Under the pieces are notes generated by a model, which was not told where the DNA came from, made no database searches, and saw only the letters and a list, made by a program, of their open reading frames with translations. This document shows positions 1-8,671 of a stretch of DNA of 64,000 bases, one piece after another. How positions within the stretch are numbered: the first letter of the stretch is position 1; every line of letters begins with the position of its first letter. The stretch comes from PALSA-278 sp963760285 (lineage in GTDB: Bacteria > Acidobacteriota > Terriglobia > Acidiferrales > UBA7541), in NCBI GenBank assembly GCA_963760285.1, contig CAVXCI010000001.1, positions 2,170,001 through 2,234,000 of the forward strand, written 5' to 3'. Position numbers and translations under genes: made by a program.

Positions 1-285
1 CGTCAAAGCAAGAGAAAGGGTGAGCAGCGGCGCGAGAACATAGATGAAGCGGTCCGACGCGGGGGGGACCACGTCCTCCTTAAACATAAACTTCAACCCA
101 TCCGCCAGCGGCTGGAGCAATCCGTGAGGCCCTACGAAGCAGGGCCCCAGGCGCGACTGAATGTGCGCGATGACCTTGCGCTCAAACCAGGTGAGATACG
201 CCAGCGCTGTGAGCGTGACGAACAGCAACACAGCAATCTTGATTAGCGATACCACCAGGATTGGGTGGTTGGAGACGAACTCCAC
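1..285 (-). CDS. nuoH: NADH-quinone oxidoreductase subunit H, N-terminal part (runs off the window)
   Basis: Membrane subunit of respiratory complex I that lies next to the quinone site. The first 95 codons are present and the gene continues past base 1. The start is a GTG at 285-283 behind an AAAGGA site. Visible features are a first transmembrane helix (residues 9-33), then WFERKVIAHIQSRLGP and GLLQPLADGLKFMFKED, which are hallmarks of NuoH. The usual residues Met-Arg after RLGP read Cys-Phe here. The reading frame is open throughout, unlike its upstream neighbours. It overlaps the end of the nuoG frame by about 43 bases, which may reflect a frameshift at the nuoG 3' end. Confidence 0.93.
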   Translation of the reverse strand, partial: MEFVSNHPILVVSLIKIAVLLFVTLTALAYLTWFERKVIAHIQSRLGPCFVGPHGLLQPLADGLKFMFKEDVVPPASDRFIYVLAPLLTLSLALT

Positions 286-2525
286 GGAATATCCTTTGCC
301 TCGCTACAGGAATTTAGGATCGAACAAAATCGTCCCAGGGAGCCACTGGTAAAGAGGCTGTCCCCGGAAGAAAAAATGAGTTCAGCCGGAACTAAATAGG
401 ACGCATCCAGAGCAGCCATGGTGGAAACTGCCTGCTCCGCGCCCCCGCCAAGCAGTTTGGCCACGGACAAACCGTAGCCGGAAACGTTCTGGCAAATTTC
501 GTCAAAGACAGCTTCGGTGTTGCGCATGCGCAATGGAGAACCCAGGCCGAGATGCGAAAGCTGGTGGATCAGAATTCGCAGGAGGTCAAAATCGCCGCGG
601 GGACCCTGGGCATCTACGGCGCGGCGCGTGATTTGCACTTCACCTGCCGTGTTGGTGACCGTGCCGTCTTTTTCGTAGCCGCACGCTGCGGGAAGGATTA
701 CGTCGGCACGCTGCGCGGTTTCCGTCATGAACATCTCATGCACAACGAGCAGGTCCAGTCCGGAAAGCCGCTCGGGCGCTGCCAGATGGAACGTTTTCAC
801 GGGATTCGCGCCGACAACGTAGAGCGCCTTCAATCGGCCAGCTACTGCCGCGTTCAGCATGGCGGGCGCGGAAAGCCCGTCTGTCGCAGGCAATGCGGCG
901 TTCCAAAGCTTTCCGAAGTGATCTCGCGCGGCGACATCCGTTACACGCCGGTACCCGGGAAGAAAATCCGGCAGTACACCCATATCGGCGGCGCCACGGG
1001 AATTGACATAATCGCCCAGCGCCATGTAGCGAGTCTGTCCCGGGAGCGAGTCCCCCAGCGCGACCAGTTGTTGCAGCCCTGTTCCTGAAATCCCCGCGCC
1101 AAACAGGACGACAATGTCGCGTTCCTTTTGCAGCGCGGCCTGGAGCGCCTTCAAGGATTCTTGAATCTCGGCTGACAAATTGCCGCGGCCGGAGGCCAGC
1201 CATTCGATTGCTTTGGACTCCGCCCCTGCGGGCACCTGAACAAATTCCGCCGCCTGGCGGTGGAGTTTGATCGGACGCGAATGGATGATGAACAATTTCG
1301 CAGCATGATGGCGAACCGCAGTGCGAATCTGCCAGGCGACCAACGGATTCTGCTGCGTGGCATCATTGCCAATCAGCAAAACCGCGGGGGCCTCATAAAT
1401 CTGCGCCATCGTGGCGAGGCGATCCTGGATGCGGGGGCCGAGTGACGCAGACAGTCCGGCATAGTCCGCCGTGCGATGATGGTCCAAATTGTTGGTGCCG
1501 AGAGTGGCGCGGGCGAAGCGGCCCAAGAGATAATTTTCTTCGTTAGTCGTGCGGTTGGAACCGATGACGCCGATGGAAGAAGGGCCATGCAGTTCGTGGA
1601 CTTGCTTCAACCGCCGCGCGACTTCTTCCAGTGCTTCCTCCCAGGTGGCGGGATGCAAGTCCGCCATTCCGCCGAATCAGCGGCTGGCGGATGCGCTCGG
1701 GATGGCGCATAAAATCGAATCCGAAGCGTCCCTTGCCGCAGAGAAATTCGCCATTGGGTCCGGAGTGGTCGCGATTGTTGGCGCGCAGGACTTCGTTATT
1801 TCGCACGCTGAGAGTGGTCTTGCAACCGTTGGAGCAATGGACGCAGGGCGCGGGTTCATAGGCCATTTCCCACGGCCGGGTTTGATAGCGATAGGTTCCG
1901 CTGGTGAGCGCACCGACGGGGCAGATATCAATGCACATTCCGCATTCTTCGCAGGCGAGGTCGCCGGGGCGGTTGGGAAGAATCACGGAACTCACTCCGC
2001 GCGCGCCAACACCCAGGGCCTTCACGTCCATCCCTTCATCGCACACGCGGACGCACCGGAAGCAGAGAATGCAGCGCGGCGCATCGTAAAAAATCAGCGG
2101 CGACCATTTCTCCTCGGGATAGTGGAGCTTTTCCTCGGCGAAGCGGCTGTGGTCCAGGCCGTAGCGAAAGGTCATATCCTGAAGCTCGCACTCGCCGCCT
2201 TTGTCGCAGACCGGGCAATCCAAGGGATGATTGGAGAGCAGAAACTCCAACATGTTCTTGCGCGCGGCGTGAACCTGCGGCGTGTCGGTACGCACCACCA
2301 TGCCTTCGACGGGGACGAGCGTACAAGCCGTCTGAAGCTTGGGGGCCTTTTCCACTTCCACCAGGCACATGCGGCAGGCGGCCTGCAACGAGAACCCCGC
2401 GTAATAGCAAAAGGAGGGAACCTCGATGCCGCGCTGCTTCGCGGACTCAATCACCAGAGTGCCGGCGGGAACTGTAACCGGCTGGCCATCAAGCGTAAAA
2501 GTGATTTTTTTTCTGCTCGGTCCAT
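243..2525 (-). pseudogene. nuoG: NADH-quinone oxidoreductase subunit G (two apparent frameshifts)
   Basis: Iron-sulfur subunit of the complex I peripheral arm. The start ATG at 2525 lies two bases after the nuoF stop, so translation is probably coupled. The first frame leaves the conserved NuoG frame in a run of eight T (plus strand 2505-2512). One more base would give a continuous MDRAEKKITFTLDGQPVTV start. The middle part shows the 2Fe-2S cysteines (SFCYYAG, AACRMC), the HxxxCxxCxxxxxC cluster (HPLDCPVCDKGGEC), two 4Fe-4S motifs (CILCFRCVRVC, CEECGMCIDICP) and the molybdopterin-type 4Fe-4S motif CVHCSNGC. A second frameshift lies at about 1663-1678, after which the molybdopterin-oxidoreductase-like domain is open to the end. 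Conservation is good, so sequencing error is the likelier cause. Confidence 0.88.
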
Positions 2526-2527
2526 GA

Positions 2528-3819
2528 TTATGCGCGCACTCCCACGAGCAGGTCCGTGGCTGGCTTATACGAACACTTGCCGGCGAGATGCTCTTCGAAT
2601 TCGTTGCGCCACTTTTTCACGATGCTGATGGTGGGCATGGCGGCGGCATCGCCCAGGGGACAGAATGTGCGGCCCAACATATTTTGGGACAGCTCGCCGA
2701 TCAATGGGATATCTTCCGCGGTTCCTCCGCCATCATGAAAGCGGTCCAGTGTCTTACGCAGCCAGGCGGTTCCTTCACGGCAGGGAATGCACCAGCCGCA
2801 GGATTCATGCGCATAAAAGTGCATGATGCGCCGCGCCATATCCACCATGCAGGTATCTTCGTCAATCACCACCACGCCGCCGGAACCGAGCATGGAGCCC
2901 GCTTTGGCCACGGAATCGAAATCCATGGCCACATCAACTTCGTCGGCTTTCAGCAGCGGACAGGAGCTTCCACCGGGGATCACAGCCTTCAATTTTTTCC
3001 CGCCGCGCATGCCACCCGCGACGTCGTCAATCATTCGCCTCAAATTGAATCCCATCGGCAATTCGTAGATGCCTGGCTTGTTCACGTGACCAGAAATGCA
3101 GAAGAGGCGGGTGCCGCCATTCTTCGGCGAGCCGAGTCCGGCAAACCATTCGCCGCCGCGGAGTAAATTGAAGGGACAGAACTGAGGGTTTCCACATTAT
3201 TAATGACCGTGGGACAGCCATAGATTCCCGCCACGGCGGGGAATGGTGGACGAATGCGCGGATAGCCGCGCTTTCCTTCCAGGGATTCCATCAAGGCCGA
3301 TTCCTCGCCGCACTCGTAAGAGCCGGCTCCAGTATGGGCATAAAGCTTAAAATCGAATCCACTGCCGAGAATATTTTTCCCCAGATAGCCACGTGAACTC
3401 GCTTCGTCAATGGCCGCTTCCAAAATGTCGTAAATGTAGCGGTATTCTCCGCGAATATAGATATAGCCCGCATGTGAGCATCCACGGCGCGGCCAGCGAT
3501 GACTCATTCCCTCAATCAATTGGTGGGGGTCCATTTCCATCAATGGCCGGTCCTTGCATGTGCCGGGCTCACTTTCATCGGCGTTGCGAAGGATATATTT
3601 CGTCCTGGACGCGCTCCTTGGGAACAAAACTCCATTTCATCCCAGTTGGAAAGCCCGCGCCGCCGCGTCCGCGCAGTGCGCGATTTTTTTACTTCGTCAA
3701 TTACCTGTTCCGGCGTCATCTTAAGGGCCTTTTCCAGCGCCTTTGTATCCATCATTTTCCAGATAAACATCCAGCTTGCGCGAGTTCGGAATCCCGAATC
3801 GGCGGCTGATGACGGGCAC
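2528..3819 (-). pseudogene. nuoF: NADH-quinone oxidoreductase subunit F (about six frameshifts)
   Basis: NADH- and FMN-binding subunit of complex I. I place the start at a GTG near 3819, giving VPVISRRFGIPN, as in other NuoF N-termini. From there the conserved protein is recovered only by changing frame near 3747, 3680, 3600, 3505, 3480 and 3174. Recovered blocks include GRGGAGFPTGMKWSF (FMN/NADH site), NADESEPGTCKDR, YIYIRGEY, AGSYECGEESALMESLEGKRG, FAGLGSPKNGGT, the GGSSCPLL stretch and the C-terminal 4Fe-4S ligands ESCGWCIPC with TFCPLGDAA. The frameshift near 3174 looks like one C missing from a short C run. The stop TAA at 2530-2528 abuts nuoG. I saw no in-frame nonsense codons in the reconstructed frame. 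Confidence 0.85.
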
Positions 3820-3832
3820 CTCGGCAAGCGTT

Positions 3833-4350
3833 CTAGGATGCACGGAACCGGACGTAACTGGCGACGGCGCGGGCCGTTTGCCGCTGCGGAGTTGGTCCAG
3901 AATATCATCGGCTTTTGCCAGCGTCAGGTCTTCATAGAAATCATAATTCACAACAATGGACGGCGCTCCGGTGCATGCGCCCATGCACTCCACTTCCTCC
4001 AAAGAAAAAATTCCATCGGGCGTTACTTGTTTGTTTCCGATGCCCAGTTTTGCTTGGAGGTGAGCGTAGAGTTCCTTCCCGCCGCGCAACATGCAGGAAA
4101 CGTTGGTGCAGACCTGCAGGTGGCATCGGCCGGCCGGTTTGCGCCGCAGCATCGAATAGTAGTCCAGCGTTTCCGTCACCTGCAGAAGATTCAAATCCAG
4201 ACGGCGGGCTATTTCGCCAGCATCTCATCATTCAGATATCCATATTGTTCCTGCGCGAAGAGCATCATGGGAATCAACGCCGAGCGCTTCATCGGATAGC
4301 GGCTCAGCAGTTCATTGAATTTCGTTGTCGAGCGTGGCTGGTAAATTCAT
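3833..4350 (-). pseudogene. nuoE: NADH-quinone oxidoreductase subunit E (frameshifted)
   Basis: Thioredoxin-like 2Fe-2S subunit of the complex I NADH module. The start ATG at 4350 follows the nuoD stop by about 21 bases. A frameshift near 4322 separates MNLPATLDNE from FNELLSRYPMKRSALIPMML, and another near 4215 precedes the ARRLDLNLLQVTETLDYYSM stretch. The 2Fe-2S ligands are present as HLQVCTNVSCML and ECMGACTGAPS. The downstream boundary is uncertain. The open frame continues without a stop into what looks like the nuoF N-terminus, so I place the end at a TAG in another frame near 3835. A lost stop or a further frameshift would explain this. Confidence 0.82.
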
Positions 4351-4371
4351 TAGTTTGTCGGTGACAGCGCC

Positions 4372-5576
4372 TCAGCGATCCACTTCCCCCAAAATAATAT
4401 CAATCGTTCCGATGCAGGCCACCACGTCCGCAATCAGCCGTCCTTCAATCATTTCGCGCAACGCCTGTAGGTTTACAAACGAAGGCGTCCGCATTTTCAA
4501 GCGGAACGGCTTCGCCGAGCCGTCGCTGGCGACATAATAGCCCAAGCTCCCCGCGCGGCGACTCAATGACGGTATAAACTTCACCCGGCGGGGGTGCGAA
4601 GCCTTCTGTATAAATTTTGAAATGGTAGATGAGGCCTTCAATAGAGGTCTTCATTTCCTCGCGCGAAGGAGGCACGATGCCCGGAGACTCCGCGCGTAAG
4701 GGTCCTTCGTCGGATACCCTTTCCAGCGCCTGGCGGACGATCTTCAGGCTTTCGCGCATTTCCTGCCAAGCGCACCAGGTACCTCGCGTAGCAATCTCCC
4801 GCCATCCCGCACGGCGACATCGAAATCGAATTCATCATAGCTGGAATAAGGGAACGCCTTGCGAACATCGTAAGAGATGCCACTGCCGCGGAGCGATGGA
4901 CCCGGAAACACCGATGGCGATGGCGTCCTCGGCGTCCAGATACCCCACGCCTTTGGTCCGCGCCATCCAGATGCGGTTGTTGGTGAGCAAATTTTCGTAT
5001 TCATGCAGGCGAGGGGGCAGCATCTCCAGAAGCTGAACCACGCGAGTCTTCCACCGGTCGGGCGGCTGGAGAGCCAGTCCACCGATACGGAAAGTAGCTG
5101 GTCATCATCCGCTGGCCGGACATCATTTCAAACAGACGCAGAATTTCCTCGCGCTCGCGGAAAGTGTAGAGGAAGACGCTCATCGCGCCCAAGTCAATGG
5201 CGTGCGTTCCCAACCAGACGAGGTGGGAAGCAACTCGCGTCATTTCCGTCAAGCAGCACGCGGATATACTGCACTCGCTTGGGAATTTCCAGTCCCAGCA
5301 GCTTTTCCACCGCCAGGCAGTAGCCCAGGTTGTTGGAAAGCGGGCAGAGATAGTCCACGCGATCGGTCAGGGTAACACCTGAGAGTAGGTCTTAGCCTCG
5401 GCACGTTTTTTCGATACCGGTGTGCAGATAACCGATGACGGGATCGGCCTTTACTACGCGCTCGCCGTCCAATTCAAGCAGGAGGCGCAGTACGCCATGC
5501 GTGGAGGGATGTTGCGGCCCCATATTCAGGATCATCGTCTGCGCCGCGCCAGTAGCCGTTTCGACGGTGTGGCCAT
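4372..5576 (-). pseudogene. nuoD: NADH-quinone oxidoreductase subunit D (about nine frameshifts)
   Basis: Quinone-site subunit of complex I, related to NiFe-hydrogenase large subunits. The ATG at 5576 overlaps the nuoC stop in a TGATG junction. The conserved sequence needs frame changes near 5565, 5395, 5371, 5249, 5090, 4901, 4795, 4765 and 4540. Pieces in order are LNMGPQHPSTHGVLRLLLEL, IGYLHTGIEK, SQVLPLTDRVDYL, MTRVASHLVWLGTHAIDLGA, MMTSYFRIGGL, GPSLRGSGISYDVRKAFPYS, PPGEVYTVIESPRGELGYYV and the closing VVACIGTIDIILGEVDR. Total length fits the family (about 400 residues). Indels are almost all single bases, and the histidine and arginine signatures of NuoD are intact. Confidence 0.85.
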
Positions 5577-6069
5577 CAGCGATAGCCCTCGGCGGGATAA
5601 TCCTTGCGTAGGGGATAGCCTTCCCATTCATCGGGCATCAGTATGCGCCGAAATCGGGATGGCCGGTAAAGCGAATTCCAAACAGGTCAAACGCTTCGCG
5701 CTCATGCCAGTTTGCGCCCTTCCAGACCGGGGTCAACCGAGGGAGCTGTCGGATCGGCATCATTCAGCCGGACTTTCAGGCGCAGCCGTTCGTTGCGCTT
5801 GAGAGAGAGCAGGTGATAGTTCAACTCGAAACGAGGCTCTACGGGAAATCGGTCCAGTGGCGGTGATATCGGAAAGGAAGTTAAATCGGCAGATCCGGCA
5901 TCCGTGCGCAGAGAAATTCCGCAACACGGAGCAGATGTTCCGGGGAATGATCAGCGTCAGTTCGCCCCGAAATTCCAGCGCCTCGGCAATCGCATGCGGC
6001 ATCCCATTCGCGGAGCCGGAGCACAATGGCGTGATTTTCCGGACTTTCCCCTGCCGCGATGTCCTTCAC
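5576..6069 (-). pseudogene. nuoC: NADH-quinone oxidoreductase subunit C (frameshifted)
   Basis: The 30 kDa-type subunit joining the peripheral arm of complex I. The likely start is a GTG at 6069, 14 bases after the nuoA stop. At least five frame changes are needed. Recovered pieces are HAIAEALEFRGELTLIIP, HLLRVAEFLCARMPDLP, FNFLSDITATD, RFELNYHLLSLKRNERLRLK, NWHEREAFDLFGIRFTGHPD and MPDEWEGYPLRKDYPAEGYR before the stop TGA. The HEREAFDLFGI and PLRKDYP blocks are diagnostic of NuoC. It follows nuoA directly; the nuoB gene that usually separates the two is absent. Confidence 0.82.
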
Positions 6070-6082
6070 TTTCAGCGCGTAG

Positions 6083-6454
6083 CTAACGATTCCAGTCAGC
6101 GCGCCCTTTTTCCAAAGGTAGAGATAACCCGCAAGCAGAATCCCGACATATAAGATCATTTCCATGAACCCGAACCAGCGCAGTTCATGGTACACGAGGG
6201 CCCAGGGATATAGGAAAATGGCCTCGATATCGAAGAGAATGAAGACCATGGCCACCAGGTAAAACTGCACAGGAAAATGGTTGCCGGGCGTCGCCCGTGG
6301 GACGTACACCGCATTCGTAAGGCTGGTCTTTTGCGCGCGTGGACCTGTGCCGTCCAACCAGCGTTGAAAGCGTAATGATGACTCCGGCCAGACCCGCGGC
6401 AATCACAAATTGGAGCAGAAGCGGGCCGTACGCGCTTAATTCGCTTTCGTTCAT
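6083..6454 (-). pseudogene. nuoA: NADH-quinone oxidoreductase subunit A (frameshifted)
   Basis: Small three-helix membrane subunit of complex I and first gene of the operon. The start ATG at 6454 has a strong GGAGAGGAA site. The N-terminus MNESELSAYGPLLLQFVIAA leads to a first helix and AKDQPYECGV, the conserved cysteine loop. A one-base change near 6273 is needed to reach PVQFYLVAMVFILFDIEAIF, and a second near 6097 gives the usual WKKGALDWNR ending and a TAG at 6085. Helices two and three are intact. With these corrections the length is about 123 residues, normal for NuoA. Confidence 0.87.
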
Positions 6455-6470
6455 TTCCTCTCCGCTTTGT

Positions 6471-6500
6471 ATAATAGCGATGGCCCGGCGGATTGGTCAA
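6471..6500 (-). promoter_or_regulatory. Putative sigma-70 promoter for the nuo operon
   Basis: Read on the minus strand, TTGACC (plus-strand bases 6495-6500) is followed after 18 bases by TATTAT (6471-6476). This lies 16 bases upstream of the nuoA ATG, so the leader would be very short, little more than the GGAGAGGAA ribosome site. The divergent thiS reading frame begins 33 bases to the right. Confidence 0.45.
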
Positions 6501-6532
6501 ATAAGACCCGGGTGACAAGGACGCATCCGAGA

Positions 6533-6760
6533 ATGACGTTAACGGTCAATGGCGAAGAAACCGAGATTTCCGGCCCCTTGACGCTGGCTGGCCTCATAAA
6601 ACATCTGCAGCTCGTGCCAGAGCGCGTGGCCGTGGAGCGCAATCGGGAGATCGTTCCGCGCGGGCGTTGGGCTGAAAAGTCCATGGAGGAAGGCGACGGC
6701 TGGAAATCGTTCATTTTGTGGGAGGGGGTTGCCTGCCGGTCATTCCGCGTGGGGATGCTG
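6533..6760 (+). pseudogene. thiS: ThiS-like sulfur carrier protein (frameshifted, no clear stop)
   Basis: Ubiquitin-like sulfur carrier used in thiazole synthesis for thiamine. The ATG at 6533 opens MTLTVNGEETEISG, then HLQLVPERVAVERNREIVPR and WAEKSMEEGD, a close ThiS pattern. The frame then breaks near 6698. One extra base restores RLEIVHFVGGG, the C-terminal Gly-Gly that carries sulfur. No stop follows the glycines; the restored frame runs on through proline-rich, unrecognised sequence to 7041. The thiG gene expected next is not present. A stretch reading LTITDTLMRQSLV near 6830-6868 vaguely resembles a ThiG N-terminus, but I would not call it. The end coordinate is approximate. Confidence 0.7.
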
Positions 6761-7024
6761 ATCCTCCCATGCGGAGGGACCCGCAAGCGGTTCTTCCTCC
6801 GCAGGCAGTGCTCGATCCTGTGTGGATAATTGACGATCACGGATACTTTAATGCGCCAGTCCCTGGTCTGAGCGCCGCAGTCTTTACTCGTATAATTCAG
6901 GAGAGCCCGCTCAGCGGCTCCTTCACGGAAACCGATACCTGGAATTGTCCGTCTCAAGAAACCGGCCCCATATTGCAGAGACTGTGGTCCAAAACAGCGA
7001 AACGGGAGGGGCTTGCACCGATCG

Positions 7025-8632
7025 ATGAAGATCATTCTTAAGGCGGTGCCCCTTGTAGTGGCTGGCGTGGCCGTCGTCATGTTCGTCCGCGGCGCGCGAC
7101 TTCGCGCAGCCAGCCAGGTGAATGTTTCCACTTATCACAATGACAATGCCAGGACGGGCCAGAATCTGAACGAAACAATTCTGACTACTGGCAACGTCAA
7201 CGTAAGTACCTTCGGCCGGCTTTTCACGGTTGCCGCTGACGGTTATGTGTATGCCCAGCCTCTGATCGTTTCCAACCTGAATATTTTGGGAGTCCTGCGC
7301 GACGTTGTCTTTGTGGAGACGGAACATGATGGTGCATATGCCTTCGATGCCGATAGCGGACAGCAGCTTTGGTATACGTCATTCATCAATCCATCGAAAG
7401 GCATCAGCACGGTCTCGAACAACGACATCGGGTGCGGCGACATTGTCCCCGAAGTCGGAATAACGAGCACTCCGGCAATCGACACTGAAACCAATAGCAT
7501 CTACATGGTCGCCAAGACCAAAGAAAACGGCGCATTCTTCCAGCGCCTGCATGTGCTGGACATTACCACGGGGGAAGAAAAACCCCACAGTCCGGTGACC
7601 ATTGAAGCGACCGTGCCGGGGAAGGGAGATGGATCGGTAGGTGGAAACGTGCGCTTTGATCCCCTGCGGGAACATCAGCGGCCTTCACTCCTGCTCCAGC
7701 ACGGCCTTGTAGAGATCGCATGGGCATCGCACTGCGACATTTCCCCATACCACGGGTGGGTGATGGCATTCTCCGCCAATACTTACCAAAAGACAGCTGT
7801 CTGGAACTCCACGCCTAATGGTGGTTTTGGAGGCATCTGGCAGGGAGATGCCGGGCTGGCAGGAGACTCCAACTTTTACATATACGGCGTCACTGGCAAT
7901 GGAACATTCGACGCCAACACGAGCGGGGGACGTGATTATGGCAACAGTGTCGTCAAACTTGAGATGTCCGAGAGCGCCAATGTGGGCCGTCTGGATGACT
8001 ACTTCACCCCATTTAACCAATCCTATCTCAGCGAAAACGATCTGGATTTGGGCGCCGGCGGACTGACGATTCTGCCTGACCATCCCGGTGGACCATACGC
8101 GCACCTTCTGGTGCAATCGGGAAAGGATGGTTCAATCTACCTCGTCAACCGGGACAATATGGGAAAATACAATCCGAGCAACAACGATCAGATCGTCCAA
8201 TTCATTCCTTACGTGACGGGCGGCATTTGGGGCGTCCCCGCCTGGTGGAATCACAGCGTCTATTTCGGTGGGGCCTTCGATGCGATCAAGCAATTCGCAT
8301 TCAATACTTCCACGGGCCTGCTCTCGACGTCTCCGGTTTCGGAATCGCCCAGCGCCTATGGCTATCCGGGTCCGGAGCCCACGGTTTCAGCAAATGGAAA
8401 TTCCAATGCCATTGTGTGGGCTATTGACGCCAGCAACTTTGGCAATCAGGGGCCCGAGGTTCTGCACGCTTTTGATGCCACCAATCTTGGGACCGAGTTG
8501 TACAATACGGCGCAAAATTCGCGGCGCGACAATCCGGGTCCTGCCGTGAAATTTGCAGTTCCTACCGTGGCCAATGGCAAGGTCTTTGTCGGTGCTGAAT
8601 ATCAGCTAAGCGTCTACGGACTCTTGCCATAA
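7025..8632 (+). CDS. Secreted PQQ-like beta-propeller protein
   Basis: Predicted exported protein of 535 residues with an N-terminal hydrophobic signal (KIILKAVPLVVAGVAVVMFV). The ATG at 7025 is preferred; a TTG at 7013 in the same frame sits too close to the GGGAGGGG site. The body has repeated blades typical of PQQ/quinoprotein-dehydrogenase-like propellers: YAQPLIV, GAYAFDADSGQQLWYT, TPAIDTETNSIYMVAKT and GSIYLVNRDNMGKYN. No catalytic residues of a quinoprotein dehydrogenase are apparent, so I give no enzymatic role. Such proteins are common in acidobacterial genomes, often beside choice-of-anchor D proteins like the convergent neighbour. Confidence 0.75.
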   Translation: MKIILKAVPLVVAGVAVVMFVRGARLRAASQVNVSTYHNDNARTGQNLNETILTTGNVNVSTFGRLFTVAADGYVYAQPLIVSNLNILGVLRDVVFVETEHDGAYAFDADSGQQLWYTSFINPSKGISTVSNNDIGCGDIVPEVGITSTPAIDTETNSIYMVAKTKENGAFFQRLHVLDITTGEEKPHSPVTIEATVPGKGDGSVGGNVRFDPLREHQRPSLLLQHGLVEIAWASHCDISPYHGWVMAFSANTYQKTAVWNSTPNGGFGGIWQGDAGLAGDSNFYIYGVTGNGTFDANTSGGRDYGNSVVKLEMSESANVGRLDDYFTPFNQSYLSENDLDLGAGGLTILPDHPGGPYAHLLVQSGKDGSIYLVNRDNMGKYNPSNNDQIVQFIPYVTGGIWGVPAWWNHSVYFGGAFDAIKQFAFNTSTGLLSTSPVSESPSAYGYPGPEPTVSANGNSNAIVWAIDASNFGNQGPEVLHAFDATNLGTELYNTAQNSRRDNPGPAVKFAVPTVANGKVFVGAEYQLSVYGLLP

Positions 8633-8671
8633 ACCTAGCGCGTGCGATTTTCTCGAGGCAGAGACGTTTTT

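Noticed and set aside
1549..2628. Open plus-strand frame of 359 codons across nuoG/nuoF
   Set aside because: Antisense shadow of the high-GC nuo coding strand; the minus strand carries clear NuoG cysteine motifs and the plus frame resembles nothing.
6830..6870. Possible ThiG N-terminal remnant
   Set aside because: Only about 13 residues of loose likeness, followed by a stop; the glycine motif expected next is missing.
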